30,084 nucleotides of DNA, taken from the NCBI GenBank assembly GCA_043725085.1, contig JAYSLY010000033.1, positions 1-30,084 on the forward strand. The letters run 5' to 3'. Below the pieces are notes generated by a model, which was given only the letters and a program-made list of their open reading frames with translations, searched no databases and was not told where the DNA came from. The first letter of the stretch is position 1. Each line of letters opens with the position of its first letter. Positions 22,199 through 29,988 of this stretch are shown one piece after another. The DNA comes from UBA9630 sp043725085. GTDB taxonomy: Bacteria > Patescibacteriota > Minisyncoccia > Moranbacterales > UBA2206. A program made the position numbers and the translations under genes.

Positions 22199-22969
22199 AT
22201 GCAACCAACATTTAATGTAAAGCTTGCCGAGAAATACAACAGTTCATCGCAGAAAATTAAAGTGATGAGCGAAGATTGGGTTGGTAGGGAAATTTTTTGT
22301 CCTGCTTGTGGCTGTCCTGTAAATCACTTTGAGAATAATAGGCCGGTTGCCGACTTCCATTGTAATAGTTGCAAGGAAGAATATGAACTTAAAAGCAAAA
22401 AAGATTCAATGGGAGATAGAATAGTGGACGGTGCCTATCGGACGATGATTGAGAGATTGCGAAGTGATAATAATCCCAATTTCTTTTTTCTGAATTATGA
22501 TTTAAAAAAACTTAAAGTTTTGAACTTTCTTGTAATTCCCAAGCATTTTTTTGTTCCTGAAATAATTGAGAAAAGAAAACCACTTTCCGAAACAGCTAGG
22601 CGTGCCGGCTGGATTGGATGCAATATTTCTCTTGTAGATATTCCACAAACAGGAAAAATATTTTACGTTAAAAATGGAAAAATTGAAACAAAAAAAGAAG
22701 TCTTGGAAAATTGGAAAAAGACTTTGTTTTTACGAGATGAAAAAGAATTTGCTTCTAAGGGTTGGATTTTGGATACTATGCGTTGTATAGACAAAATTGG
22801 AAAGAAGGAATTTTCTTTGGACGAAGTTTATTATTTCGAAAAAGAGTTAAAAGAAAGGTACCCAGAGAATAACTTTATCAAGGACAAATTGCGCCAGCAA
22901 TTGCAGGTTTTACGGGACAAGGGATATTTGGAATTTGTCTCACGTGGGTGCTATAAATTAGCAATTTGA
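22199..22969 (+). CDS. dpnC: DpnI-like methyl-directed restriction endonuclease
   Basis: 256 aa, almost the length of pneumococcal DpnI and recognisably similar throughout. The zinc-binding C34, C37, C55, C58 set is in place. The catalytic D52-E63-x-K65 lies in NRPVADFHCNSCKEEYELKSKK. The stretches NPNFFFLNYD, ARRAGWIGCNI and the C-terminal winged helix (RQQLQVLRDKGYLEFVSRG) also match. DpnI cuts GATC only when its adenine is methylated, so it destroys DNA from dam-methylating sources and requires the host not to methylate GATC. It is driven from the palindrome-covered promoter at 22071. The ATG has no Shine-Dalgarno. Confidence 0.93.
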   Translation: MQPTFNVKLAEKYNSSSQKIKVMSEDWVGREIFCPACGCPVNHFENNRPVADFHCNSCKEEYELKSKKDSMGDRIVDGAYRTMIERLRSDNNPNFFFLNYDLKKLKVLNFLVIPKHFFVPEIIEKRKPLSETARRAGWIGCNISLVDIPQTGKIFYVKNGKIETKKEVLENWKKTLFLRDEKEFASKGWILDTMRCIDKIGKKEFSLDEVYYFEKELKERYPENNFIKDKLRQQLQVLRDKGYLEFVSRGCYKLAI

Positions 22970-23023
22970 CATAAATTCAAAAACGATCAAAAATTGATCA
23001 GAAATAAGTTTCTGTTCAATTTT

Positions 23024-23305
23024 ATGAAAATTTCAAGAGAGCTGGCAATTAAAATTTTGAAATACCTCAATGGGCATAAGGATTTTTATTTTCCATTTTT
23101 GTTGATGTGCAAAGAATACACAGAGGAAGATGATTGTTTTGTCGAAATTGAACCGAGCGAATGGGAACTGATGAAATCTGACAAAAAATACCAAACGTTT
23201 GAGCTATGGGAAAATCTGCAAAACTTGGATGAAGAAACGCTTGGGCTAATGGCGAAGGGATTTTTGGAAAAAATCACTGATGAATCTTTAGAAAAGCAAA
23301 TTTAG
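23024..23305 (+). CDS. Small acidic protein of unknown function next to the DpnI-like gene
   Basis: About 93 aa from ATG 23024 (MKISRELAIKILKYLNGHKDFYFPFLLMCKEY); a longer frame from 22994 is less natural. It is acidic and probably helical at both ends, with the repeated acidic blocks TEEDDCFVEIEPSEWE and LDEETLGLMAKGF. Pneumococcal DpnI cassettes carry a second gene (dpnD) after dpnC, but I see no similarity that would let me call this dpnD. No function can be given. Confidence 0.7.
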   Translation: MKISRELAIKILKYLNGHKDFYFPFLLMCKEYTEEDDCFVEIEPSEWELMKSDKKYQTFELWENLQNLDEETLGLMAKGFLEKITDESLEKQI

Positions 23306-23315
23306 TGTCATTTAA

Positions 23316-23789
23316 AAAGAAGCTCATTATTACTCTTGCGATTTAAGGACTAGCCAGATGGAGGATTTTCATGGAGATGAGTGCGTTGAATCGCAGGAAC
23401 TATTTTGTATAAATTGTAATAGGAGAATTGATGATGATTTATTAGCGTAGTTTGATGTAAAAAGATTAGGGGATAAATCTAGCTTATCTCATATCCACGA
23501 CATAGAATTATTTGTGAATGAAATTGAAGTAGTGGCGAAAGAATTATATCGCGTTTTGAAGTCGGGAAAATATTGTGCAATCCTAATGGGAGACACGAGG
23601 AGAAATAAGATGTATCAGCCGCTCGCCTTTAAGTTTATGGAGAAATTTTTAAAGCAAGGGTTTGAGTTGAAAGAGGATATAATTAAAAGACAGCATAATT
23701 GCAAAGCAACTGGCTTTTGGGTTAATCGATCAAAAGAGAGTAATTTTCTTTTAATCATGCATGAGCATTTGTTTATTTTTCAAAAATAA
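23316..23789 (+). pseudogene. Decayed DNA methyltransferase (C-terminal remnant)
   Basis: A single reading frame runs from after a stop at 23313 to the stop at 23789 and is interrupted by one TAG at 23448-23450. The first part encodes KEAHYYSCDLRTSQMEDF with a Cys pair in ELFCINCNRR, a zinc-finger-like insert. The second part encodes SHIHDIELFVNEIEVVAKEL, then RVLKSGKYCAILMGDTRRNK, the hallmark of the C-terminal half of class-beta amino-DNA methyltransferases. The catalytic (S/D)PPY and SAM-binding parts are missing. A GTG at 23514 could start a 91-aa piece but that cannot be an active enzyme. Confidence 0.8.
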
Positions 23790-23791
23790 TT

Positions 23792-24478
23792 ATGAATAAA
23801 AATAATAAAGAATATAATCTCAAAAATTCTATTTCAATTCGTCCTTTCAATGAATATGAATATGTCATTTTGAATTTAGTAGAGCAGGGCAAAATAAAAC
23901 TAAGCGATTATCTGGAAATCAGAAATGAGTATTTAATAACGAATGAATGCCTGCATATTTACGAGAAATATGAGTCGTTTAACGAATTTGAAACTACTTG
24001 GGCGCAATCGCATATTCATGCCATTGCTCCTGAGATACAAAAACCAACAAAAAAAGAATGTCCGGGTTTCGATAATGAATACGATTTCTTTTACAAGCAA
24101 AAGAAGAAGAATATAAAAATAGAAGTAAAAGCTTCTCGGGCGGTTGATGCTAAGAGTGATGAGCCACTCTTTATTAAAGCTCTCGCTTGGAATTCAAAAA
24201 AGCCATTTGATATGAATTTTCAACAAATAAAGCCGGGGCATTGTGATGTTTTTGTTTGGGTTGCTGTTTGGCGGGATGTGATTAAATATTGGGTTTTTGC
24301 TTCCAAGGATGTTGCGAATAATAAATATTATTCCAAAGGACAGCATCGGGGAAATGAGGGCGAGGGGCAGTTGCATTTTAATCGAGAAAATATTAGTAGT
24401 TTCAAAAAATTCGAAGCTAAGCCAAAAGATTTACTTAAGAAAATTATCAAAGCCTACAAAAAGCAATACTCCAAATAG
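23792..24478 (+). CDS. Putative type II restriction endonuclease, PD-(D/E)XK type
   Basis: 228 aa. The core FDNEYDFFYKQKKKNIKIEVKASRAVDA gives D98, then E111-x-K113 in IKIEVKAS, the catalytic pattern of PD-(D/E)XK nucleases. The C-terminal half has WVFASKDVANNKYYSKGQHRG and a basic tail, likely DNA contacts. The ATG lies 2 bp after the stop of the decayed methyltransferase, the arrangement of a type II restriction-modification pair. No family name can be given. The frame is intact although the partner methylase is broken, so either it is inactive, its site is protected otherwise, or the methylase loss is recent. Confidence 0.75.
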   Translation: MNKNNKEYNLKNSISIRPFNEYEYVILNLVEQGKIKLSDYLEIRNEYLITNECLHIYEKYESFNEFETTWAQSHIHAIAPEIQKPTKKECPGFDNEYDFFYKQKKKNIKIEVKASRAVDAKSDEPLFIKALAWNSKKPFDMNFQQIKPGHCDVFVWVAVWRDVIKYWVFASKDVANNKYYSKGQHRGNEGEGQLHFNRENISSFKKFEAKPKDLLKKIIKAYKKQYSK

Positions 24479-24559
24479 ACGATAATTTTATTGTAACAAT
24501 TGTGATTGCAATAAGGAGTCTTTGCTTTGAGATATAAAACTAAAATAACGGAGAAATTT

Positions 24560-24583
24560 AAAAACCACCTGATGGTGGTTTTT
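24560..24583 (+). terminator. Rho-independent terminator closing the DpnI-like/restriction block
   Basis: AAAAACCACC and GGTGGTTTTT form a 10-bp stem around a TGAT loop, ending in a T run. It separates the AT-rich defence block from the mraZ promoter. Confidence 0.85.
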
Positions 24584-24608
24584 GAATTGCTGGTTTCTGT
24601 CCACATCC

Positions 24609-24617
24609 TGTGGATAA
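24609..24617 (-). promoter_or_regulatory. Perfect DnaA-box match upstream of mraZ
   Basis: TGTGGATAA is the reverse complement of TTATCCACA, the strict DnaA-box consensus. It lies in a small palindrome GTCCACA/TGTGGAT centred near 24607. A single box is not an origin; it could tie expression of the division cluster to DnaA, or be chance. Confidence 0.4.
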
Positions 24618-24667
24618 CTTTTTTTAAAAAGGCTTAGATTGGGTAATATTAGTTTGCGCTAAATGTG

Positions 24668-24696
24668 TTGACGAGTGCGCGCGGGTGGGGTAAAAT
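24668..24696 (+). promoter_or_regulatory. Promoter of the mraZ/dcw operon
   Basis: TTGACG (24668-24673), a 17-nt GC-rich spacer and TAAAAT (24691-24696), 42 bp before the mraZ ATG. The MraZ boxes lie just downstream. Confidence 0.75.
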
Positions 24697-24715
24697 AGAT
24701 TTATCGTCAATGAAA

Positions 24716-24735
24716 GTGGAGATAAGTGGGGAAAT
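24716..24735 (+). promoter_or_regulatory. Two MraZ-box repeats before mraZ
   Basis: GTGGAGATAA and GTGGGGAAAT are tandem 10-nt units, spaced like the GTGGG-type repeats to which MraZ binds to control its own operon. They lie between the promoter and the start codon, a position suited to autorepression. Confidence 0.7.
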
Positions 24736-24738
24736 ACT

Positions 24739-25173
24739 ATGTTTATCGGAGAATACCAACATTTGATTGATCCAAAAAAAAGATTGGCAGTGCCAAGCAA
24801 GTTTCGCGATGAATTGAAAAATAAAGTTGTTGTGACGAGGGGGTTGGACAAATGTTTGTTTGTCTATCCGATGAAAGTTTGGCAAGCATTGGCAGAAAAA
24901 CTTGGAGCTATCCCGGTAGGGGAGTCGAGTACGCGAAGCTTTGTGCGGTTGATGCTTGCTGGCGCAACGGATGTGGAAACTGACAAGCAAGGCCGAATCC
25001 TCATTCCTGATTATTTGAAAGAATATGCCGATCTTGACAAAAATGTGATTATCGCTGGAATCTATAATCGTTTGGAAATTTGGGATGAAGTTAAGTGGAG
25101 TGAATACAAAAAGAGCGCTGAAAAAAATACTGATGAGATTGCTGAACAATTAGGCAAGTTGGGAGTATACTAG
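24739..25173 (+). CDS. mraZ: Transcriptional regulator MraZ
   Basis: 144 aa, typical length. Two AbrB-like half domains are visible: FIGEYQHLIDPKKRLAVPSKFRDEL (1-26) and AGATDVETDKQGRILIPDYLKEYA (about 75-98). MraZ is the first gene of the division and cell-wall cluster and binds repeats upstream of itself, which are present here at 24716-24735. rsmH follows after a 108-bp AT-rich palindromic gap. Confidence 0.95.
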   Translation: MFIGEYQHLIDPKKRLAVPSKFRDELKNKVVVTRGLDKCLFVYPMKVWQALAEKLGAIPVGESSTRSFVRLMLAGATDVETDKQGRILIPDYLKEYADLDKNVIIAGIYNRLEIWDEVKWSEYKKSAEKNTDEIAEQLGKLGVY

Positions 25174-25179
25174 GAGAAT

Positions 25180-25275
25180 TTTTAATTTTGTAATTTTTAA
25201 TTTTTATAAACAAATCCAAATTTTTAATGTTTAAAATTGAGCATTAAAAATTATTTAAAAATTAAAAATTAAAAA
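25180..25275. repeat. AT-rich palindromic spacer between mraZ and rsmH
   Basis: About 95 bp of nearly pure A/T in which TTTTTAATTTT-type blocks on the left are mirrored by AAAAATTAAAAATT-type blocks on the right, able to fold into a long weak hairpin in the middle of the operon. It may be a miniature element or a processing or attenuation signal. Confidence 0.5.
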
Positions 25276-25281
25276 TTTGCA

Positions 25282-26217
25282 ATGTCTATCCATAAATCAG
25301 TATTACTGGAAGAAAGTATCGAAGCATTAAATTTGAAAGAAGGTGCGGTGGTGGTTGATGCGACGCTTGGCGGCGGAGGGCATGCCCGCGAAATATTGAA
25401 AATAATAGGAGAGAAAGGGAGATTGATTGTTATTGATGCTGATGCCGGAGCGATTGCGCGGTTTGAAAAGGAGCTAGAAAAGCAAGGAATAAAAAATGTC
25501 ATTTTGGTGCATAATAATTTTCGGAATCTGGAGAACATATTACAAGAATTAAAAATTAAGAAAGTTGATGCAATCCTGGCGGATATTGGTTATTCTTCTG
25601 ATCAACTGGAGGACTCGGAGAGAGGAATCAGTTTTCAATTGGATGCGCCATTGGATATGCGATTCGATCAGTCTCAAGAGCTGACAGCGCGGAAAGTCGT
25701 CAATGAGTACAGTCAAATAGAGCTGGAGAGAGTAATCAAAGATTATGGGGAAGAGAAATTCTATAGGAGCATCACGAAAGGAATTTTGGAATATCGAAAA
25801 AATAATAAAATTGAAAATACGAAAGAATTAGTGGAGATAATTGAAAAACATGTCCCGGATATTTACCGACATGGGAGAATTAGTCCGGCCACAAAAACAT
25901 TTCAAGCCATTCGAATTGAAGTTAATAGAGAATTGGATAGTTTGACGCAGTTTATGCCCGCAGCAATTGAGGCCCTTGCGCCTCAAGGAAGGCTCGCGGT
26001 CATTTCCTTTCACTCACTAGAAGACAGAATTGTGAAAGAAATTTTTCAGGAAAATGCTAGGGGATGCATTTGCCCGCAAGATTTTCCAGTCTGTCTTTGT
26101 GGCAATTTGGCAAAATTAAAGATAATTACAAAAAAACCGATAGTGGCCGGTCCTGCTGAGGTGGAAGATAATCCACGCGCACGGAGCGCAAAGCTCAGGG
26201 TTTGTGAAAAGGTTTAG
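25282..26217 (+). CDS. rsmH: 16S rRNA (cytosine(1402)-N(4))-methyltransferase
   Basis: 311 aa. It methylates C1402 in the decoding centre of 16S rRNA using S-adenosylmethionine. HKSVLLEE (4-11), the SAM motif VVDATLGGGGHA (24-35), the catalytic ADIGYSSDQLED region (about 98-110) and ISFHSLEDRIVKE (about 240-252) are all present. It follows mraZ as in the standard dcw order. The start is the ATG directly before SIHKSVL, with no Shine-Dalgarno. Confidence 0.96.
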   Translation: MSIHKSVLLEESIEALNLKEGAVVVDATLGGGGHAREILKIIGEKGRLIVIDADAGAIARFEKELEKQGIKNVILVHNNFRNLENILQELKIKKVDAILADIGYSSDQLEDSERGISFQLDAPLDMRFDQSQELTARKVVNEYSQIELERVIKDYGEEKFYRSITKGILEYRKNNKIENTKELVEIIEKHVPDIYRHGRISPATKTFQAIRIEVNRELDSLTQFMPAAIEALAPQGRLAVISFHSLEDRIVKEIFQENARGCICPQDFPVCLCGNLAKLKIITKKPIVAGPAEVEDNPRARSAKLRVCEKV

Positions 26218-26224
26218 GAGAAAA

Positions 26225-26290
26225 GCCCCGTAAAATTTCTTCGGAATCACGGGGCAGGCCCCGTAAAATCGCTGCGCTCACACGGGGCAG
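26225..26290 (+). repeat. Two tandem 33-bp hairpin repeats between rsmH and ftsL
   Basis: Copies 26225-26257 and 26258-26290 share GCCCCGTAAAAT at the left and CACGGGGCAG at the right and differ only in the loop. GCCCCGT pairs with ACGGGGC. In the first copy the loop holds a TTC-TTCG-GAA mini-hairpin. They fill the 94-bp gap and have no T run, so they are REP-like elements and not terminators. Confidence 0.82.
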
Positions 26291-26311
26291 GCAAAAATAA
26301 AAACAAACAAA

Positions 26312-26716
26312 ATGGCAAAGATTTTAATCATCAATAAACATGGCTTCGGAGCGGAGCGCGCGCGAGTGGCCGGAAAATTGCAATCCGATAAGTCTGTGCA
26401 AACGAGAATTGGCATGGGCGAGAAGGGAAGTATCCGAATTGGTCTTGCAAGTGCAGGATTTTTGATGATTTTTTTGGTAATTTTCTCCAGTGCTTTTTAT
26501 CTGTTTCAAGTCAACGATTTGGCTGTTAAGGGTTATGACATAAAAGAGCTGGAAAATAAAATTAGCGAGCTGGAAAAAGAAAATAAACAGATGCAGATTC
26601 ACGAGATGGAGCTGCGCTCGATGTATGTAATTGAAAAATCGGCTCAAGATTTCAATTTAGTGAGTCCGGTCAACGTGAGCTATGTAGAAGTTAATAACAC
26701 TGTTGCGATAAAATAA
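26312..26716 (+). CDS. ftsL: FtsL/DivIC-like cell division protein
   Basis: 134 aa. A cytoplasmic basic N-terminus, one membrane helix (about 46-68) and a coiled coil (YDIKELENKISELEKENKQMQIHEMELRS, about 77-105) followed by a short extracytoplasmic tail: the architecture of FtsL, which links FtsB/FtsQ to FtsW/FtsI in the divisome. Sequence conservation in this family is low, so the call rests on architecture and on its place between rsmH and ftsI. The ftsI ATG follows 2 bp after its stop. Confidence 0.8.
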   Translation: MAKILIINKHGFGAERARVAGKLQSDKSVQTRIGMGEKGSIRIGLASAGFLMIFLVIFSSAFYLFQVNDLAVKGYDIKELENKISELEKENKQMQIHEMELRSMYVIEKSAQDFNLVSPVNVSYVEVNNTVAIK

Positions 26717-26718
26717 AA

Positions 26719-28647
26719 ATGGCCAATGCGCAAAGGAATAAAAAATATGGAATTGGCTCCCAATGCTCTTTGGGAGGAAAAATAAAAAATCCAAGAATAT
26801 ATTTTTTGGTCTTTTTGATATTTGCCATTGTTTTGGTGGTTATTGGCAGGGCATACTTTTTGCAAGTTAGTAGCTTTGGCTATTATAAGGCACTGGCAGA
26901 AAATCAACATTCTCTTTTTCAAAAGCTGATTCCAACGCGGGGAGAAATATACCTTAAAGACAGGGACGCTCTTTATCCTGTGGCGGTAAATAAAGAGACA
27001 AAAATGGCCTATGCTGTGCCCAAGGAGATTGAGGATGTCGCTGCTGCTAGTGATGGGTTGGCGACGGTTTTGGGCTTGGATCGAGATGAGCTTATGCGCA
27101 AATTAGGGAAAGAGAATGATATGTATGAAGTGCTCAAGCACAGACTTAGCGATGATGAAATTTCCGGAATAAAAAAGTTGAACTTGAAGGGGGTGCGCAT
27201 GGAGGATGAAAATTTTCGTTACTACCCGGCCGGAGAATTAGCTTCGCATGTTTTAGGTTTTGTAGGATGGAAGGATAATGAATTTGGAGGAAGATATGGC
27301 AGCGAACTTTTTTTTGATCAAGAGTTGCGAGGGGAGAATGGCAAGCTTTTTCAAAATAAAGACGCTTCCGGAAGATGGATTGCCACCGGGGAGCGCGATA
27401 TCTCCTATGCTAAGAACGGTGATAGCTTGGTTCTTTCCATCGATCACATTGTGCAATATGAAACGGAAAAAATGCTTGCGGCAGCAGTTGCGAAATATCA
27501 AGCACAACGCGGTTCCATCATAGTAATGGAGTCTTCGACCGGGAAGATTATTTCCATGGCGAGTTATCCAACTTTTGATCCCAATGAATATGCCAAGGTG
27601 GAGAATATGGAAGCTTTTCGTAATTTAGCCGTTAGTGATCCTTATGAATGTGGCAGCGTGTTCAAAACATTCACTCTGGCTTCGGCCATTGACGCGGGAA
27701 AAATTACGCCTGACACGACATATGTTGACAGTGGAGCAGTAACGGAAGCGGGATATACCATCAAAAATTCTGATCTCAAGGCGAATGGTCTTGAAACGAT
27801 GACTCAAGTTTTGGAAAAATCCTTAAACACCGGAGTAATTTTTGCGGAAAAACTTATGGGTAACGAGACTTTTTCCAATTATGTCAAAAAATTCGGTTTT
27901 GGCGACTCGACGGGGGCGGATATCTTCGCGGAAGTTTCCGGAAATATTTCTAATCTTTCCAACTACAAAAGAAACATTGAATTTTTTACCGCTTCTTTCG
28001 GACAAGGAATTACGGTTACGCCCTTGCAACTGGTGTCTGCCTATAACGCGATTGCCAATAACGGCGTTCTTTTGAAGCCGCAAATTGTTGACAAGGTGCT
28101 GCATGATGATGGAAGTGTGACGCAGACTGCTCCCCAAGAGGTGCGTCGAGTCATCTCTTCGCAAAGTGACTACCAAATAACCCAGATGCTCAGAAGCGTT
28201 GTGACGGATGGGCATGGAAAACAAGCCAACGTTCCTGGTTATCTGGTTGGAGGGAAAACGGGAACGGCGCAGGTCGTTGGGCCGAGCGGGGGATATGAAG
28301 ACGGCAAGAGCATTGGTTCTTTTGCCGGGTTCGCACCAATTGGAAATCCCAAATTTACCATACTTGTTCGTCTGGATGATCCCAAAGCTGTCGCGTGGGC
28401 CGAGTCGAGCGCCGCTCCAACGTTTGGCGAGTTGATGAAATTTTTATTAGAATATTACCACGTTGAACCGACAGAAAAATATACGCAAGCGGATGTGGAC
28501 AAATTTAATCAAACTCACACATTAGGAAATTCTTTTGTCACCGACGAAAAAGCCGCGGAAGTGAAGGCGGCACCAGCGCTGGTGCCGGTAATCAGCGCAA
28601 ATTTGGATATTAGCAAAAAGGATGGAAAAAAAACCAAGAAAAAATAA
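26719..28647 (+). CDS. ftsI: Penicillin-binding protein, FtsI/PBP2-type transpeptidase
   Basis: 642 aa. A membrane anchor (about 27-49) precedes a dimerisation domain with PTRGEIYLKDRD (about 72-83). The transpeptidase domain holds all three active-site motifs: SVFK (313-316, catalytic serine), SLN (368-370) and KTG (513-515). It cross-links septal peptidoglycan. No PASTA domain is visible; the C-terminus is a Lys-rich tail. Its end overlaps murF by 26 bp, so the two are translationally coupled. Its dcw position favours the division enzyme over the elongation one. Confidence 0.94.
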   Translation: MANAQRNKKYGIGSQCSLGGKIKNPRIYFLVFLIFAIVLVVIGRAYFLQVSSFGYYKALAENQHSLFQKLIPTRGEIYLKDRDALYPVAVNKETKMAYAVPKEIEDVAAASDGLATVLGLDRDELMRKLGKENDMYEVLKHRLSDDEISGIKKLNLKGVRMEDENFRYYPAGELASHVLGFVGWKDNEFGGRYGSELFFDQELRGENGKLFQNKDASGRWIATGERDISYAKNGDSLVLSIDHIVQYETEKMLAAAVAKYQAQRGSIIVMESSTGKIISMASYPTFDPNEYAKVENMEAFRNLAVSDPYECGSVFKTFTLASAIDAGKITPDTTYVDSGAVTEAGYTIKNSDLKANGLETMTQVLEKSLNTGVIFAEKLMGNETFSNYVKKFGFGDSTGADIFAEVSGNISNLSNYKRNIEFFTASFGQGITVTPLQLVSAYNAIANNGVLLKPQIVDKVLHDDGSVTQTAPQEVRRVISSQSDYQITQMLRSVVTDGHGKQANVPGYLVGGKTGTAQVVGPSGGYEDGKSIGSFAGFAPIGNPKFTILVRLDDPKAVAWAESSAAPTFGELMKFLLEYYHVEPTEKYTQADVDKFNQTHTLGNSFVTDEKAAEVKAAPALVPVISANLDISKKDGKKTKKK

Positions 28648-29977
28648 TTTGAACGATGAAGTGGAGAAAAAAAACGCAAAGTTGAAAAAACTTTTGCGTT
28701 TTATGGCGCACTCACTTCTTAGAAAATATCATCCGCGCATCGTGGCCGTGACAGGCTCAGTGGGAAAGACTTCTGCCAAGGAAGCAATTTTCACGGTGAT
28801 TTCCGGCCGCTATTTCGTGCGAAAAAGTGAAAAAAACTATAACAACGAAATCGGAGTACCGCTGACAATTATCGGTGCCGAGAGTGGCGGTCGATCGCTT
28901 TTGAAATGGTTTGGCGTTTTTTTGCGCTGGTTGGCTTTTTTGATTTTTCCCCTAAAATATCCAGAAATTTTAGTCCTGGAAATGAGTGCGGACAGGCCGG
29001 GAGATTTGAAATATCTGACTGATTTTGCAAAACCAGACATTTCTGTGATCACGGAAATCGCTTCTAGTCATCTGGAATATTTCAAGAATATTGAAGCAAT
29101 TTTCAAAGAAAAAATAACGCTGGCAAAAGCGGCAGAAGAAAAAAATCTGGTGATTCTCAATATTGATAATCCATATCTCTCAAAGCTAAAAGAAAACCCG
29201 CGTCAATTTGGAGTGGCAGCAAGAGTTTTCTCTTTTGGATTTTCGCAAAATTCTGATGCGCGAGCGATGGATGTCTTTCTGAATCAATATGATAACGCGG
29301 CTACGCCAAGCGGGTTAAGTTTTAAGCTGAACTATAAGGGTACAACAATGCCGCTACGCCTCAATAATATCCTCGCCAAACACAACATCAATGCAGCACT
29401 GGCGGGGGTTTCCGTCGGGATTGAGTTGGGCTTGAATCTGGTGGAAATTGCGGCCAGTTTGGAAAATTTTTCCTTGCCTTTTGGGCGGACGAATTTGATC
29501 AGAGGCATAAAAAATACCAGCATCATTGATGATAGCTATAATGCTTCTTCCGTTGTGTCCGTTGAAGGCGCCTTGGAAATTTTGCGGGAATTTGGGAAAA
29601 ACAGAAGAGTTGTTGCGCTGGGGGATATGCTCGAGATTGGTTCTAATACGGAAATGGAACATCGGCAAATAGCAAAAAAGTTTTTGGAAATTGGGGGCAA
29701 TGTTTTTTTGGCAGTCGGCAGTCGGATGAAATTTGCGACAGATGAACTCAAAAAACATAAATTCAGTGGAGAAATTTATGAGTTTTCGAATCCGATGGAT
29801 GCCGGCAAGAAGTTGCAAGAAATTTTGCGTCCGGGCGACGTCGTTTTGGTCAAAGGTTCGCAGGGAATGCGCATGGAAAAAGTAGTGGAAGAGGTAATGG
29901 CCGAGCCAAAGCGCGCCAAAGATTTACTTTGCCGCCAAAACGCAGAGTGGAAAAATCTGCCGTGGAGGGAGGTTTGA
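28622..29977 (+). CDS. murF: UDP-N-acetylmuramoyl-tripeptide--D-alanyl-D-alanine ligase (MurF-type Mur ligase)
   Basis: 451 aa. The Mur ligase P-loop is GSVGKTS (45-51). The central domain shows LEMSADRPGDL, ITEIASSHLEYF and KEKITLAKA; the C-terminal domain has DDSYNASSVVSVEGALEIL and ALGDMLEIG, which are characteristic of MurF. It adds D-Ala-D-Ala to the UDP-MurNAc tripeptide in the cytoplasm. A short basic N-terminus replaces the usual uridine-binding domain, which looks reduced: the P-loop starts at about residue 45 instead of about 110. An RBS-like AAAAAGG precedes the ATG inside ftsI. Confidence 0.9.
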   Translation: MEKKPRKNNLNDEVEKKNAKLKKLLRFMAHSLLRKYHPRIVAVTGSVGKTSAKEAIFTVISGRYFVRKSEKNYNNEIGVPLTIIGAESGGRSLLKWFGVFLRWLAFLIFPLKYPEILVLEMSADRPGDLKYLTDFAKPDISVITEIASSHLEYFKNIEAIFKEKITLAKAAEEKNLVILNIDNPYLSKLKENPRQFGVAARVFSFGFSQNSDARAMDVFLNQYDNAATPSGLSFKLNYKGTTMPLRLNNILAKHNINAALAGVSVGIELGLNLVEIAASLENFSLPFGRTNLIRGIKNTSIIDDSYNASSVVSVEGALEILREFGKNRRVVALGDMLEIGSNTEMEHRQIAKKFLEIGGNVFLAVGSRMKFATDELKKHKFSGEIYEFSNPMDAGKKLQEILRPGDVVLVKGSQGMRMEKVVEEVMAEPKRAKDLLCRQNAEWKNLPWREV

Positions 29978-29988
29978 AATTTTATAAA

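Noticed and set aside
23514..23789. Independent 91-aa gene with a GTG start
   Set aside because: It is in the same frame as the upstream fragment and matches only the C-terminal part of a DNA methyltransferase, so it is better read as part of a pseudogene.
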